From contig NZ_JAHYCB010000005.1 of the NCBI RefSeq assembly GCF_019430945.1, positions 372,001-436,000 on the forward strand: a stretch of 64,000 nucleotides of DNA, read 5' to 3'. The translations under genes were made by a program, and so were the position numbers. Source of the stretch: Neorhizobium populisoli. GTDB lineage: Bacteria; Pseudomonadota; Alphaproteobacteria; Rhizobiales; Rhizobiaceae. The notes beneath the pieces were generated by a model. It did no database searches. It was given only the letters and a program-made list of their open reading frames with translations, and had not been told where the DNA came from. Within the stretch, counting starts at the first letter, position 1; each line of letters begins with the position of its first letter. Shown one piece after another: positions 44,141-53,851 of this stretch.

Positions 44141-44944
44141 ATGCAGGAACGACCGCAAGAGCGCCCGTTGCCGACGCCGATCGAAAGCTCTCTGCTGAAG
44201 CAGGCCGCCGGCAGCCGTATCCGGCACGGTTTCTTCACTCGGCAGGGCGGTGTTTCCGAGGGTCTTTATGCGGGTCTCAATGTCGGCATCGGCTCGGATG
44301 ACGACCGCGACAACGTCATGGAAAACCGCGCCCGGGTCGCCGGCTGGTTCGGGGTGCCGGCCGAGAAGCTCGCGACAGTGCATCAGGTCCATTCGCCGGA
44401 CGTGTTTGTGGTAGATACCACCTATGCCGGCGAGCGGCCTCAGGTTGATGCCATGGTCACCAGCGTGCCCGGCGTGGCTCTCGGCGTATTGTCGGCCGAT
44501 TGCGGCCCGATCCTGTTTGCCGATGGTGAGGCAGGCGTCATCGGCGCCGCCCACGCCGGCTGGAAAGGCGCGCTGACCGGAGTGCTCGAAAATACGATCG
44601 AAGCGATGGTCGCGCTCGGTGCCGCCCGGGAAAACATTACAGCCGTGCTTGGCCCTTCGATCGGACCTGCAAGCTACGAGGTCGGGCCGGAATTCGTCGA
44701 GCGCTTCCTCGCCCACGATCCGTCCTACGATGCCTTCTTCACGCCTTCGGCGAAGCCCGGCCATTCGATGTTCGACCTGCCGTCGCTCACCATTCGTCGT
44801 CTTGGGGCTGCGGGGGTACGCGCCGACAATCTCGGCCTCGACACCTATCCGGATGCAGAACGTTTTTACTCCTATCGCCGTACCACGCATGCGAAGGAAC
44901 CGGATTACGGCAGACAGATTTCAGCAATCGCTATTCAGCAATAG
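44141..44944 (+). CDS. pgeF: peptidoglycan editing factor PgeF (YfiH, laccase domain)
   Basis: This 267-residue protein is of the DUF152/YfiH family. In bacteria PgeF hydrolyses wrong residues in peptidoglycan precursors and some members oxidise phenols. Key patterns are GFFTRQGGVSEG, the metal-site H81-Q-V-H84, SADCGPILFAD with C121, and GAAHAGWKG with H138. The third gene of the lgt group, it is separated from the methyltransferase by the inserted hypothetical gene. Confidence 0.9.
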   Translation: MQERPQERPLPTPIESSLLKQAAGSRIRHGFFTRQGGVSEGLYAGLNVGIGSDDDRDNVMENRARVAGWFGVPAEKLATVHQVHSPDVFVVDTTYAGERPQVDAMVTSVPGVALGVLSADCGPILFADGEAGVIGAAHAGWKGALTGVLENTIEAMVALGAARENITAVLGPSIGPASYEVGPEFVERFLAHDPSYDAFFTPSAKPGHSMFDLPSLTIRRLGAAGVRADNLGLDTYPDAERFYSYRRTTHAKEPDYGRQISAIAIQQ

Positions 44945-44962
44945 CAATTTGGGAGGATTGAT

Positions 44963-46114
44963 ATGGCGCTGCATTTCGACCGAAGCGAATATGCCGACCG
45001 GCTGGCCCGCCTGACCGAGAAGATGAAGGCGGAAAAGCTCGATGCGCTTCTGCTTTTCGCCCAGGAAAGCATGTACTGGCTGACCGGCTACGACACGTTC
45101 GGCTACTGCTTTTTCCAGACGCTGGTGGTGAAGGCGGATGGCACGATGACGCTGCTGACCCGCTCCGCCGATCTGCGCCAGGCCCGTCAGACGTCGGTTC
45201 TCGAAAACGTCATCGTCTGGGTCGATCGGGTGAACGCAGATCCGACGCTCGACCTGAAGAACCTCCTGAGCGAGATGGACCTGCTCGGCGCCAAGATCGG
45301 CATCGAATACGACACGCATGGCATGACCGGCCGCGTCGCGCGGCTGATCGACAACCAGCTCTCCACCTTCGGCCAAATCAGCGACGCTTCCTATCTGGTC
45401 AGCGGCCTGCGCCTCGTCAAAAGCCCTGCGGAAGTCGCCTATGCCAAACGTGCGGCCGAGCTTGCCGACGATGCGCTGGATGCCGCGCTGCCGCTGATCA
45501 AGGCCGGTGGCGACGAAGCGGAAATCCTGGCCGCCATGCAGGGCGCCGTCTTCCTCGGCGGCGGCGACTATCCCGCCAATGAATTCATCATCGGCTCCGG
45601 TGCCGACGCGCTGCTCTGCCGCTACAAGGCCGGCCGCCGCAAGCTTGATGCGACCGACCAACTGACGCTCGAATGGGCCGGCGCCGCCGCCCATTATCAC
45701 GCAGCGATGATGCGTACGGTGATCATCGGCGAGCCATCCATGCGCCAGCGTGAGCTCTACAACGCTTGCCATGAGACAATTCTCGCAATCGAGGAAGTGC
45801 TCAAGCCCGGCCATACGTTCGGCGACGTGTTCGACACGCATGCCCGCATCTTCGATGAACGCGGCCTCGCGCGCCACCGGCTGAATGCCTGCGGATATTC
45901 GCTCGGCGCCCGCTTCTCACCGTCCTGGATGGAGCATCAGATGTTCCATGTCGGCAACCCGCAGGAGATCCTGGCCGATATGACGCTCTTCGTGCACATG
46001 ATCATCATGGATTCCGATAGCGGCGCGGCCATGACGCTCGGTCATACCTACCTCACCACGGAAGGTGACCCGCTGCCGCTTTCGCGTCATGGATTGGACC
46101 TGATCCAGCGTTGA
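44963..46114 (+). CDS. M24 (creatinase/prolidase-fold) protein without metal ligands
   Basis: This 383-residue protein has a creatinase N-terminal domain (residues ~5-145) and a pita-bread M24 domain (~150-383). The five metal ligands of aminopeptidases are not preserved: the D positions are E237 (LTLEWAG) and A248 (YHAAMMR), the GHGIG histidine is Y312 (CGYSLG), and the glutamates are H345 and a non-acidic residue near 360. Creatinase and ectoine-hydrolase relatives also work without metal, so an amidinohydrolase or hydrolase role is possible. GGGAGG lies before the ATG. 18 bp after pgeF. Confidence 0.85.
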   Translation: MALHFDRSEYADRLARLTEKMKAEKLDALLLFAQESMYWLTGYDTFGYCFFQTLVVKADGTMTLLTRSADLRQARQTSVLENVIVWVDRVNADPTLDLKNLLSEMDLLGAKIGIEYDTHGMTGRVARLIDNQLSTFGQISDASYLVSGLRLVKSPAEVAYAKRAAELADDALDAALPLIKAGGDEAEILAAMQGAVFLGGGDYPANEFIIGSGADALLCRYKAGRRKLDATDQLTLEWAGAAAHYHAAMMRTVIIGEPSMRQRELYNACHETILAIEEVLKPGHTFGDVFDTHARIFDERGLARHRLNACGYSLGARFSPSWMEHQMFHVGNPQEILADMTLFVHMIIMDSDSGAAMTLGHTYLTTEGDPLPLSRHGLDLIQR

Positions 46115-46195
46115 GGACAGGAAAATCAGGCAGTTGACAGGTTGTGACCGGCAAATCTAAGCTCTGCCTGAAGAAATCTACGGCAGGAGGCGGCA

Positions 46196-46975
46196 ATGCG
46201 GCTTTTCGGAAGGTTGTTTTCCGTCGCCCTTTTTGCTGCCGTCCTCGCCTCCTGCAACACGACCGAAACACTGACGCCGCAGGCTGATGTCGGCGGCGGT
46301 CGCGGGTCGACACCCGTTACCCAGGCCGATACCGATCGGATGGCGCAATCTTCCCGGCCGGAAACCTACAATAATGCATCGGGCGGGCAGAGCCGCGCCG
46401 GCCCTCAGAGCACGCTGGAAGCGCAAGCTCAGGCGCTTCAATCCGGCAACAGCGTTTCCCCGGCCTCCTCCGGCCCGCCGCCGCAATGGAACGGCCAGGG
46501 CCAGCCTCCAGTCCAAGCCCAGCAGCCACAGCAACAGACTTTGGGCACCCAGCCGCAGAACCTTGGCGCAGCTGCTCAGCAAAGCACGTCCCTACCCGCG
46601 GCAACGTCTTCCGACAATACGATCCGCTTCCTGCCGATCATCGGCGCCCCGGTGCAGGCCGTCACACCGCTGTCCCGACAGCTCGGCGCCCAGGCCCGCG
46701 CCGCAGGCCTCACCATCCGCCCTTCGAGCGATACCACCACACAGCATATCCTGAAGGGCTACTTCTCCGCCTTTGCCGACGGGGGCAAGGTCACTATCGT
46801 CTATGTCTGGGATGTTCTTGACAGCTCCGGCGCGCGGCTGCACCGCATGCAGGGGCAGGAAAGCATTGCAGCCCGTGGGTCCGATCCCTGGGCCGCCGTG
46901 CCCGCCTCGACCATGGAGGCAATCGCCGGCAAGACAATCCAGGACTATATGAGCTGGCGCCAGTCCCGCGGCTGA
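46196..46975 (+). CDS. outer-membrane or periplasmic lipoprotein, hypothetical
   Basis: This 259-residue protein has a type II signal peptide: hydrophobic VALFAAVLASC with lipobox cysteine C20. A disordered Gln/Pro/Gly-rich region (~30-140) follows, and the last ~110 residues look folded (FLPIIGAPVQAVTPLSRQL, KVTIVYVWDVLDSSGARLHR, TMEAIAGKTIQDYM). The folded part resembles conserved rhizobial lipoproteins of unknown function. GCAGGAGG precedes the ATG. Confidence 0.8.
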   Translation: MRLFGRLFSVALFAAVLASCNTTETLTPQADVGGGRGSTPVTQADTDRMAQSSRPETYNNASGGQSRAGPQSTLEAQAQALQSGNSVSPASSGPPPQWNGQGQPPVQAQQPQQQTLGTQPQNLGAAAQQSTSLPAATSSDNTIRFLPIIGAPVQAVTPLSRQLGAQARAAGLTIRPSSDTTTQHILKGYFSAFADGGKVTIVYVWDVLDSSGARLHRMQGQESIAARGSDPWAAVPASTMEAIAGKTIQDYMSWRQSRG

Positions 46976-47098
46976 TGACCGAAAAGCCACGAGTCATAGT
47001 TTCTTCATAAAAAACCGTGGTCAGTCGCGAAACGCACTTGCATTCGAGGGCAGCGGCGGTAAAAGGCCGCCATCCAGCTTCAAAACAGGCGGACCGCA

Positions 47099-48031
47099 AT
47101 GAAGGTTTTCGCAGGCAATTCGAACCGGCACCTGGCCGACGCGATCTGCAGCTATCTTAATGTTCCAGTCGGAAAAGCCAGTGTAAGGCGTTTTGCAGAC
47201 CAGGAAATCTTCGTTGAAATTCAGGAAAACGTGCGCGGCGAGGATGTCTTCATCATCCAGTCGACGTCCTTCCCGACCAACGATCACCTGATGGAACTGC
47301 TGATCATGATCGATGCGTTCCGCCGCTCGTCGGCAAAGCGTATCACGGCAGTTCTCCCCTATTTCGGTTACGCCCGCCAGGACCGTAAGGCCGGTCCGCG
47401 CACGCCGATCTCGGCAAAGCTCGTCGCCAACCTGATCACCGAGGCCGGTGCCGACCGCGTACTGACGCTCGACCTGCATGCCGGCCAGATCCAGGGTTTC
47501 TTCGATATCCCGACAGACAATCTCTTCGCCGTGCCGGTCCTCGCCCGCGACGTCAAGGAACACTACGACCTGAACAACGTCATGGTCGTTTCGCCGGACG
47601 TCGGTGGCGTGGTGCGCGCTCGTGCGCTCGCCAAGCGTATCGACTGTCAGCTCGCCATCGTCGACAAGCGCCGCGAACGCGCCGGCGAGTCCGAGGTGAT
47701 GAACGTCATCGGCGACGTGGACGGCAAGGATTGCCTGCTGATCGACGATATCGTCGATTCCGGCGGCACGCTCTGCAACGCGGCCGAAGCGCTTCTGAAG
47801 AACGGCGCCACCAGCGTCACCGCCTATATCACCCACGGCGTCCTGTCGGGCGGCGCGGTTGCCCGTATCGCGGCCTCCAAGCTCAAGGAACTGGTGATCA
47901 CAGACTCGATCCAGCCCACCACGGCGGTCCAGTCGGCGCATAATATTCGCGTCATCACCACGGCCAATCTGCTCGGTGAAGCCATCAACCGCACGGCTAT
48001 GGAATCCTCCGTTTCCAGCCTGTTCGATTGA
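47099..48031 (+). CDS. prs: ribose-phosphate pyrophosphokinase Prs
   Basis: Prs (310 residues) makes PRPP from ribose 5-phosphate and ATP, supplying purines, pyrimidines, His, Trp and NAD. The catalytic flexible-loop [10 protein letters not shown], the metal-binding [14 protein letters not shown] and the PRPP loop [14 protein letters not shown] are all present. Length matches the family. It stands alone; a GGCGG/CCGCC hairpin lies in the ~120-bp upstream region. Confidence 0.96.
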   Translation: MKVFAGNSNRHLADAICSYLNVPVGKASVRRFADQEIFVEIQENVRGEDVFIIQSTSFPTNDHLMELLIMIDAFRRSSAKRITAVLPYFGYARQDRKAGPRTPISAKLVANLITEAGADRVLTLDLHAGQIQGFFDIPTDNLFAVPVLARDVKEHYDLNNVMVVSPDVGGVVRARALAKRIDCQLAIVDKRRERAGESEVMNVIGDVDGKDCLLIDDIVDSGGTLCNAAEALLKNGATSVTAYITHGVLSGGAVARIAASKLKELVITDSIQPTTAVQSAHNIRVITTANLLGEAINRTAMESSVSSLFD

Positions 48032-48091
48032 GCTTTTTCACCAATCCGTGATCGGATATGGTCCCTCGATCACAACGAGGGGTGAGTCGTC

Positions 48092-48733
48092 ATGTTCTCT
48101 ATTTCAGGGCAGTTGAAGAAACTGTCCCTTTTGCTTTTGGTCCCGATGCTTTCGGCCTGCGTCGAAGGCGGACCGGGTCCCGGCTATGGCTCCGGCCCTG
48201 GCCCAGGTGGCTATTATCCGCCGCCGCGCCCGCAGCAGCCACAAATGTGCACTATGGAATATCGTCCGGTCTGCGCCGAACGCGGCGGTCGGTTCGAAAC
48301 CTTCAGCAACGGCTGCCAGGCTGATTCCCGCGGCTTCCGCGTCGTCAGCCCGGGCGAATGCCGTGGTCCGGGCCCTGGCCCCGGCTCCTACCCACCTCCG
48401 GGCCGGCCTGATCGGCCAGACTGGAACCCGCCCGGCAGGCCGGATCGTCCCGATTGGGATCGCCCGACAAGGCCAGACCGGCCGGACTGGAATGGCCCAG
48501 GTCGCCCGTCGAGGCCGGAACCGGACCGTCCCTCGAGGCCGGATCGTCCTGACAGGCCGGACTGGAACCAGCCGGGCCGTCCTGATCGCCCGACGACCGG
48601 CGGCGGTGTCTGCACGCGCGAATATCGCCCGGTCTGCGGCGAGCGCGGTGGCCGGACCCAGACCTTCCCGAACTCGTGCGAGGCACGCAACGCCGGATAC
48701 GGCGTGGTCGCCTCGGGAGAGTGCCGCCGGTAA
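48092..48733 (+). CDS. lipoprotein with two Kazal-like domains and Arg-Pro-Asp-rich linker
   Basis: This 213-residue protein has a signal peptide with lipobox LSAC (C23), a Gly/Pro-rich spacer, a first Kazal-like domain (C53-C90: CTMEYRPVCAERGG, TFSNGCQAD), a linker of repeats around GRPDRPDWN (~104-168), and a second Kazal-like domain (C174-C211). Each domain has four cysteines, like the atypical bacterial Kazal fold, which elsewhere inhibits serine proteases. The linker varies in number of repeats and may expand. It may inhibit host or self proteases at the cell surface (inference). Function unproven. Confidence 0.8.
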   Translation: MFSISGQLKKLSLLLLVPMLSACVEGGPGPGYGSGPGPGGYYPPPRPQQPQMCTMEYRPVCAERGGRFETFSNGCQADSRGFRVVSPGECRGPGPGPGSYPPPGRPDRPDWNPPGRPDRPDWDRPTRPDRPDWNGPGRPSRPEPDRPSRPDRPDRPDWNQPGRPDRPTTGGGVCTREYRPVCGERGGRTQTFPNSCEARNAGYGVVASGECRR

Positions 48734-48761
48734 ATCGGCGAAATCATGGGATGACAGATAG

Positions 48762-48791
48762 AAAACGCCGGGATCGAGGTCCCGGCGTTTT
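48762..48791. terminator. bidirectional terminator after the Kazal gene
   Basis: AAAACGCCGGGA-TCGAGG-TCCCGGCGTTTT is a perfect 12-bp stem with A/T-rich outer ends, 28 bp after the stop. It can function in both directions. Confidence 0.85.
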
Positions 48792-48842
48792 GCATTCGGC
48801 TTGGCGGTTGACTAAGTAGGCCTTGTACCAAAGGAGTCCCGC

Positions 48843-49100
48843 ATGGCCGCACGAGACCGTTATTCCCGAAAACTCGAATGCTCCCAATGCGGCAATACCG
48901 GCTTTGCCGAGGTCTCTGAGATCGACGACAAGCGCGCCGAAAACCGCGATTTCCGGATGGACGAGCTGCCACGTGGTTTCTTCACGGAATTTGCCTCGAA
49001 TGATCCGCGCAAATACATGATCCGCTGCGGCGAATGCGGACATAAGTTCCGCTTCGAACAGAAGACGGCCTACGCGCCGGGTGGCGAGCCCCGCCGCTGA
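48843..49100 (+). CDS. small zinc-ribbon protein, hypothetical
   Basis: This 85-residue protein has two CxxC pairs (C13/C16 in LECSQCGNTG and C62/C65 in RCGECGHKFRFE), the spacing of a zinc ribbon. It begins MAARDRYSRKLEC and the ribbon resembles those of small transcription- or RNA-linked proteins. AAGGAG is 5 nt from the ATG, giving strong support for translation. Convergent with the large c-di-GMP gene. Function unknown. Confidence 0.75.
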   Translation: MAARDRYSRKLECSQCGNTGFAEVSEIDDKRAENRDFRMDELPRGFFTEFASNDPRKYMIRCGECGHKFRFEQKTAYAPGGEPRR

Positions 49101-49155
49101 ACAATCAGCAGCTTGGCTCCCTCAACTGACTCAATATCCGAGCACCAGTGCCGGG

Positions 49156-51210
49156 TCAGGCCACCTTTGCAACGACGGGAGCGGCGGCCTCTCCGTTGAC
49201 GATATGCTCGATGCCCGATCGCGGGCCCGGCTTTCCGAACAGATAGCCCTGAACCTGCATGCAGCCTTCCTTGCGCAGGAAATCGATATGTTCGTTCGTC
49301 TCGACGCCTTCGGCCAGGACCGGGATATCAAGGCTCGAAGCCAGGATCAGCGTCGAACGTACGATCGCCGCCGATTGCGCATTGGCTTCCAGCCCGTCGA
49401 TGAAGGTCCGGTCGATCTTGATCTTGTCGAAGGGGAAGGACATCAGCGTCGAAAGAGACGAATAGCCGGTGCCATAATCGTCCATGGCGATCTTGACGCC
49501 GAGGCTCTTCAGGTGCCGGATCGTCTGCAACGCGCGCTGATGGTCGGCGATAATGCCGGATTCGGTGATTTCCAGCTCCAGCCTGTTGGCGCTGAGACCC
49601 GTCTCGTTGAGGATATTTCGCACCTTGAGCGGCAGTTTAGGATCAGCGAGCTGCTGCGGGGCGACGTTGACGGCAATGCCGATCGGGTTCTTCCAAGTCG
49701 CAGCCTCGGCACAGGCCGACCGCAGCACCCACTCGCCGAGTTCATTGATGAAACCGGTCCGTTCGGCAATCGGAATGAATTCGCCCGGCGAGACCAGCCC
49801 ACGCGTCGGGTGGTTCCAGCGCAACAGCACCTCGAAACCGATCACCTCGCTGGTGAACGTGTGGTTCTGGAGCTGATAATAAAGCTCGAAATGGCCGCTC
49901 GCCAGGCCGGAGCGCATGTCCATTGCCAGCGCATTGCGCTCACGGGCTGCCTGGTCCATGGAGCTGTCGTAAAAGCAGATGGCATTGTCGCCGTTTTGCT
50001 TGGCGCGGTACATGGCGACATCGGCCTGGGCCACGAGGTCGTCGGTCGTTTTCGCCTCACCGGGATAGATCGCGATACCGACGCTGGAGCCGACCATCAG
50101 CGTATTGCCGTTCCATTCGATCGGCTTGGAGATTTCGGAAAGCAGCCGGTTTGCCAGCACCACCGCATCGGAGCGCTTGTAATACATGTGCTTCAGCGCA
50201 ACGAATTCGTCACCGCCAACGCGGGCGACGAATTCACCTTCACCGACGGTATTGCCAAGCCGGGCGCCGATCGCCCGCAGCACGGCATCACCGGCAGCAT
50301 GGCCATGCACGTCGTTGATTTCCTTGAAGCGATTGAGGTCGAAAGACAGAACGGCGATGCGAGCGGTCAAATCCACCGGACGCGCCTCGATCTCGGCCAG
50401 TTCCTCGTTGAAGGCCGAACGGTTCGCAAGGCCGGTCAACGGATCGTGCAAGGAAAGATGCCTGTACTGTTCAACGGCAGCCTTGGTGGTGCGCGCATCG
50501 AGCAGATAGGTGGCAGCGGCAAGCGCAAGAAGGATCAGCATCAGCGAAAGCACGCCGAAGCCGAGCGCGATCGGCGGCACGACTTCCGTCGGCACGATGG
50601 CGCGTGGGTCGAGGACGACGTTGACCGCGCCCATCGCGGTGAAATGCGTGGTCGCAATCGCGAGTATCAGCGCCAGAACCGAACCGTATTTGCAGAAGCG
50701 CGTCAGGGGCCGCACGACGCGATTGGTCGTCAGCGCGCCGAACACGGCCGCAAAGATGAGCGAAACGATAACATAGCTGCGCTCCCACTGGATCGCGCCC
50801 TGCACCTCGTAAGCCGCCATGCCGGTATAATGCATCGCAGCAATGCCGAGGCCGACGATCGCACCACCTGCTTCAACCATCGCACTGCGGCCGCCATAAA
50901 CCGCGATGCCAAGGCCCGCAGTCGCCGAGATGACCGCGATCGCAAAAGACCAGAATGTCAGCGTGGGTTCATAGCCCGCCTGCCCTCCGCCAAGATATCC
51001 CAGCATGGCCAGGAAATGCGTGGTCCAGGTCGTCGCGCCGCCGATAAAGCCTGCGAGGAAAAGCCAGATCGCCTTCTCCAGACCACTCCCGCGTCTCACT
51101 CGCGAATAGAGCCTGACCGTCAGGAACGCGCCGATGGCACAGATGAATACCGCGCAGGCGATATAGCGAGGATCGTGCTCAACAAAAATGCAGGAGACAA
51201 TGCGAAACAT
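49156..51210 (-). CDS. MHYT-GGDEF-EAL membrane protein (c-di-GMP turnover)
   Basis: This 684-residue protein has seven membrane segments with the MHYT sensor (WTTHFLAML near 62, AMHYTGMAA near 125, ATTHFTAMGA near 186), proposed to bind a metal or gas ligand. Then comes a GGDEF domain (RVGGDEF, 332-336, no RxxD I-site directly before it) and an EAL domain: EVLLRWNHP instead of EAL (E460), N515, E547/E550 (LEITE), D577-D578 (DDYGTG), K598 and EGVET (634). Both catalytic sites look competent. Three c-di-GMP proteins lie within 25 kb. Confidence 0.92.
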   Translation of the reverse strand: MFRIVSCIFVEHDPRYIACAVFICAIGAFLTVRLYSRVRRGSGLEKAIWLFLAGFIGGATTWTTHFLAMLGYLGGGQAGYEPTLTFWSFAIAVISATAGLGIAVYGGRSAMVEAGGAIVGLGIAAMHYTGMAAYEVQGAIQWERSYVIVSLIFAAVFGALTTNRVVRPLTRFCKYGSVLALILAIATTHFTAMGAVNVVLDPRAIVPTEVVPPIALGFGVLSLMLILLALAAATYLLDARTTKAAVEQYRHLSLHDPLTGLANRSAFNEELAEIEARPVDLTARIAVLSFDLNRFKEINDVHGHAAGDAVLRAIGARLGNTVGEGEFVARVGGDEFVALKHMYYKRSDAVVLANRLLSEISKPIEWNGNTLMVGSSVGIAIYPGEAKTTDDLVAQADVAMYRAKQNGDNAICFYDSSMDQAARERNALAMDMRSGLASGHFELYYQLQNHTFTSEVIGFEVLLRWNHPTRGLVSPGEFIPIAERTGFINELGEWVLRSACAEAATWKNPIGIAVNVAPQQLADPKLPLKVRNILNETGLSANRLELEITESGIIADHQRALQTIRHLKSLGVKIAMDDYGTGYSSLSTLMSFPFDKIKIDRTFIDGLEANAQSAAIVRSTLILASSLDIPVLAEGVETNEHIDFLRKEGCMQVQGYLFGKPGPRSGIEHIVNGEAAAPVVAKVA

Positions 51211-51331
51211 GAATCTCTGTTACTTTTCCAACAGGTTAGTTGAGAAGTTTTAGCAGAGAAACATGTTCGAATGGTTCGTGTGGATGGTAAACGGAAGCCT
51301 GATATTCACGCTCCCATTTTCCAGCTTCCGC

Positions 51332-52780
51332 CTATTTCAAGACCTGCCCGTTCACCGTGAGTGAATTGCCATCACTGAACTCGATATCCCAGCGCAAGCG
51401 ACCGTCCGGCTCCGTCTTGGCCATGCCCTTCGCCATCATCACGCCGAACGAGGCCTGGCTGAGCTGCGGATCGCTTTTGGCCGATTTCTGGAAATATTGG
51501 ATCAGCTTGTCGATATCGCGCGCATAGACGGTGGTCTCGATCGTATAGCGGTCCTTCTCTTCCGGATATCCGCGGATCTTGCCGGACGCTTCGATATCGT
51601 AAAGATCCGATTTGGCGCTGACCTTCGGGAAATCGATCGTCAGCTGCCCGTCATTGAGGAAGGCGCGGCCCAGCTTCTCACCCTCTGCATCCGGCAACGG
51701 ACCCGGCTTGGAGAAATCCATCGCCATCAACTCGTTGACGAAACGGGTAAAGTTGAGATCGGCAATGCCGACTTCGATATCCGCCACATTCGGGATGAGC
51801 TGCTCATAAAGGCGCGGCACGAGGCCTGACGGTGTTGAAATATCTTCGATCCGGGCGCCGATGCCGATGCGGGTCTTGTCCGACGGCTCGGTCATTGCCA
51901 GCGTGTAATCGAGCTTGCCGAGGCCGAACTCACCCATCGGCGCCTCGACCTTGAACTGGTTGAAGGAGAGCTTTTCCGACAGCGACGTAAAAAACGGCAT
52001 CGCGCCGCGAATGAGATCCTTGAGCTTGCCGACATCCGCCTGCGACGGTTTCTCGTCCTTGATCATCTCGATCATCAGGGAGATGAGGTTACGCATCTTC
52101 TCCGGCGCAACGCCCTCAACGCTGGCATCGAAATCGAGACTGTCGGCGCGGATCTGGATCGGCGGCGCCTCGGGCGTCACCACCCGCTCGTAGAAGCGCT
52201 GGAAGGATCCCTTGCCACTGAAGTTAGTCGCGCCGGCCGTCTTGCTTGCCTCAGAGGTCATGGAATAATTCATGCCGGCAAAGCTCGCCTCGATCTCTTC
52301 GGGCCCGCTTTTCGACACCATGCGGATCGGCCCGGAGGTCGCCTGGCCCGAACTCAGATAGCTGATCGCCGGATCGAATATGCCGGAAAACACCATGTCG
52401 GTGACGGAATAGGTCAGGTTCGTCTGCTTGCCGTCCGGCAGCTTTCCCCGCACCGCGAAATTCATGTCGCTGTCGCTGTTAAGCTTCCACTGGCCATTGT
52501 CCATCGGAGCCGCAAAAACGGAAAACGGCGTGAGACCGGAAACCGTGAAATCCTTCTTCTTGTCAATGCTCGACAGCAGCCGGGCGAAATCATAGGTGAT
52601 CTCGTAGCGATCGCCGGAAGGTTTGACGGACAGGAAATTATTCTTCTTCACCCGGTCGGGAAGAAAGTAGCTGAGGCTGTCCTTGAGGCTCTTTGCGCCC
52701 TGCTCATTGACCTCCGCTGCATAAACCGCACAACTGGAAGACAGAGCCAGAATCCCGGCCGCCAACAAAGTCCTCTTCAT
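51332..52780 (-). CDS. exported hypothetical protein, AsmA/DUF945-like
   Basis: This 482-residue protein has a Sec signal peptide (LLAAGILALSSSCAVYAA, ~22 residues) and a mature part rich in beta strands and amphipathic segments (TVSGLTPFSVFAAPMDNGQWKL, FSGKGSFQRF, VPRLYEQLIPN). The layout loosely resembles periplasmic DUF945 or AsmA-like proteins; I cannot place it firmly. It stands alone, minus strand, 105 bp from the MHYT gene. No enzymatic motif seen. Confidence 0.75.
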   Translation of the reverse strand: MKRTLLAAGILALSSSCAVYAAEVNEQGAKSLKDSLSYFLPDRVKKNNFLSVKPSGDRYEITYDFARLLSSIDKKKDFTVSGLTPFSVFAAPMDNGQWKLNSDSDMNFAVRGKLPDGKQTNLTYSVTDMVFSGIFDPAISYLSSGQATSGPIRMVSKSGPEEIEASFAGMNYSMTSEASKTAGATNFSGKGSFQRFYERVVTPEAPPIQIRADSLDFDASVEGVAPEKMRNLISLMIEMIKDEKPSQADVGKLKDLIRGAMPFFTSLSEKLSFNQFKVEAPMGEFGLGKLDYTLAMTEPSDKTRIGIGARIEDISTPSGLVPRLYEQLIPNVADIEVGIADLNFTRFVNELMAMDFSKPGPLPDAEGEKLGRAFLNDGQLTIDFPKVSAKSDLYDIEASGKIRGYPEEKDRYTIETTVYARDIDKLIQYFQKSAKSDPQLSQASFGVMMAKGMAKTEPDGRLRWDIEFSDGNSLTVNGQVLK

Positions 52781-53022
52781 GAATCAAGCCCTTCCCTCGT
52801 TTCGATTGCGGTGAATTTGGAAAAGCGGCTTGGGAAGTCAAGCGCATACGGGCTTTTACGGCCGAAAAGCTTGCGTATGTCACCTCATTGTATTATAGCC
52901 CGCCCGTCCGTGTAGACACCCTTGGAGGCAACGCGGATGAAGCGCATCGGATGGTGCCCTTCAGTTTGACGCAGCGGTCTCGCTGCCGAAAAACTCTCCA
53001 TATAACCTCGAAAGGATATGCC

Positions 53023-53631
53023 ATGAGCCACGCATCTTACGAGCTCAAGGCCGAGGCGCGCGAACGGGTTGGTAAGGGGTCCTCCCGTGAACTTCGCCGC
53101 AACGGTTTGATTCCCGCTGTCATCTATGGTGACAAGCAGGCCCCAATTTCGATCGCACTCTCGACCAACGAAGTGACGAAGCGCATCCACGCCGGCGGTT
53201 TCATGACCACGGTTGCGACGATCGACGTCGATGGCCAGAAGATCCAGGTTCTCCCGAAGGATTACCAGCTGGATCCGGTCCGCGACTTCACCATGCATGT
53301 CGACTTCCTGCGCGTTTCCGGCGATAGCGAAGTATCGGTCGAAGTTCCGGTTCACTTCGTCAACGAAGACAAGTCCGCGATCAAGATCGGCGGCGTTCTG
53401 AACGTCGTTCGTCACGAAGTCGAGCTGTATTGCCCGGCCAGCGACATTCCGGAATTCATCACGGTCGACCTCGCAGGCGCCAAGATCGGCGACAGCCTGC
53501 ACATCTCGGCCGTCAAGCTGCCGAAGGGCGTTCGTCCGGTCATCGGTGACCGCGACTTCACGATCGCGACGATCGTTGCTCCGGCTGCTGGCGTTGATGA
53601 AGCCGCTGAAGAGACCCCGGCTTCTGAATAA
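53023..53631 (+). CDS. rplY: 50S ribosomal protein L25 (general stress protein CTC type)
   Basis: This 202-residue L25 binds 5S r[38 protein letters not shown] is the L25 N-terminus and the longer C-terminal TL5/CTC domain follows ([34 protein letters not shown]). The C-terminal acidic tail is normal. AAAGGATATGCC precedes the ATG at 53023. In rhizobia it is usually close to pth and ychF; here other genes separate them. An intrinsic terminator follows. Confidence 0.97.
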   Translation: MSHASYELKAEARERVGKGSSRELRRNGLIPAVIYGDKQAPISIALSTNEVTKRIHAGGFMTTVATIDVDGQKIQVLPKDYQLDPVRDFTMHVDFLRVSGDSEVSVEVPVHFVNEDKSAIKIGGVLNVVRHEVELYCPASDIPEFITVDLAGAKIGDSLHISAVKLPKGVRPVIGDRDFTIATIVAPAAGVDEAAEETPASE

Positions 53632-53658
53632 GAAGACGGAAAATTAAGTAAAATGCGA

Positions 53659-53686
53659 CCCGCCTTCTCCGGAAGGCGGGTTTTTT
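53659..53686 (+). terminator. rho-independent terminator after rplY
   Basis: CCCGCCTTC-TCCG-GAAGGCGGG with six T after it, about 28 bp past the rplY stop. A textbook intrinsic terminator. Confidence 0.9.
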
Positions 53687-53851
53687 ATTGCCCGGCGTCA
53701 TACAATTTTTACGATAATTGCTTCATTCAATCAAATGTTGTGGCACGTGTTTCAGTGAAGTTTAATCAATACGTGAAACGATGCACGCTGCTTCAGCATG
53801 ACGGGGAACAATCCGGCCCAGCCGGAATAAAATAAACTGCGGGGAAGACGG

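Noticed and set aside
48400..48600. Repeats in the Kazal gene as a CRISPR or mobile element
   Set aside because: They are in-frame codon repeats of a low-complexity protein linker.
49081..51243. A 720-codon plus-strand frame over the MHYT gene
   Set aside because: Antisense shadow of a well-supported GGDEF-EAL protein.
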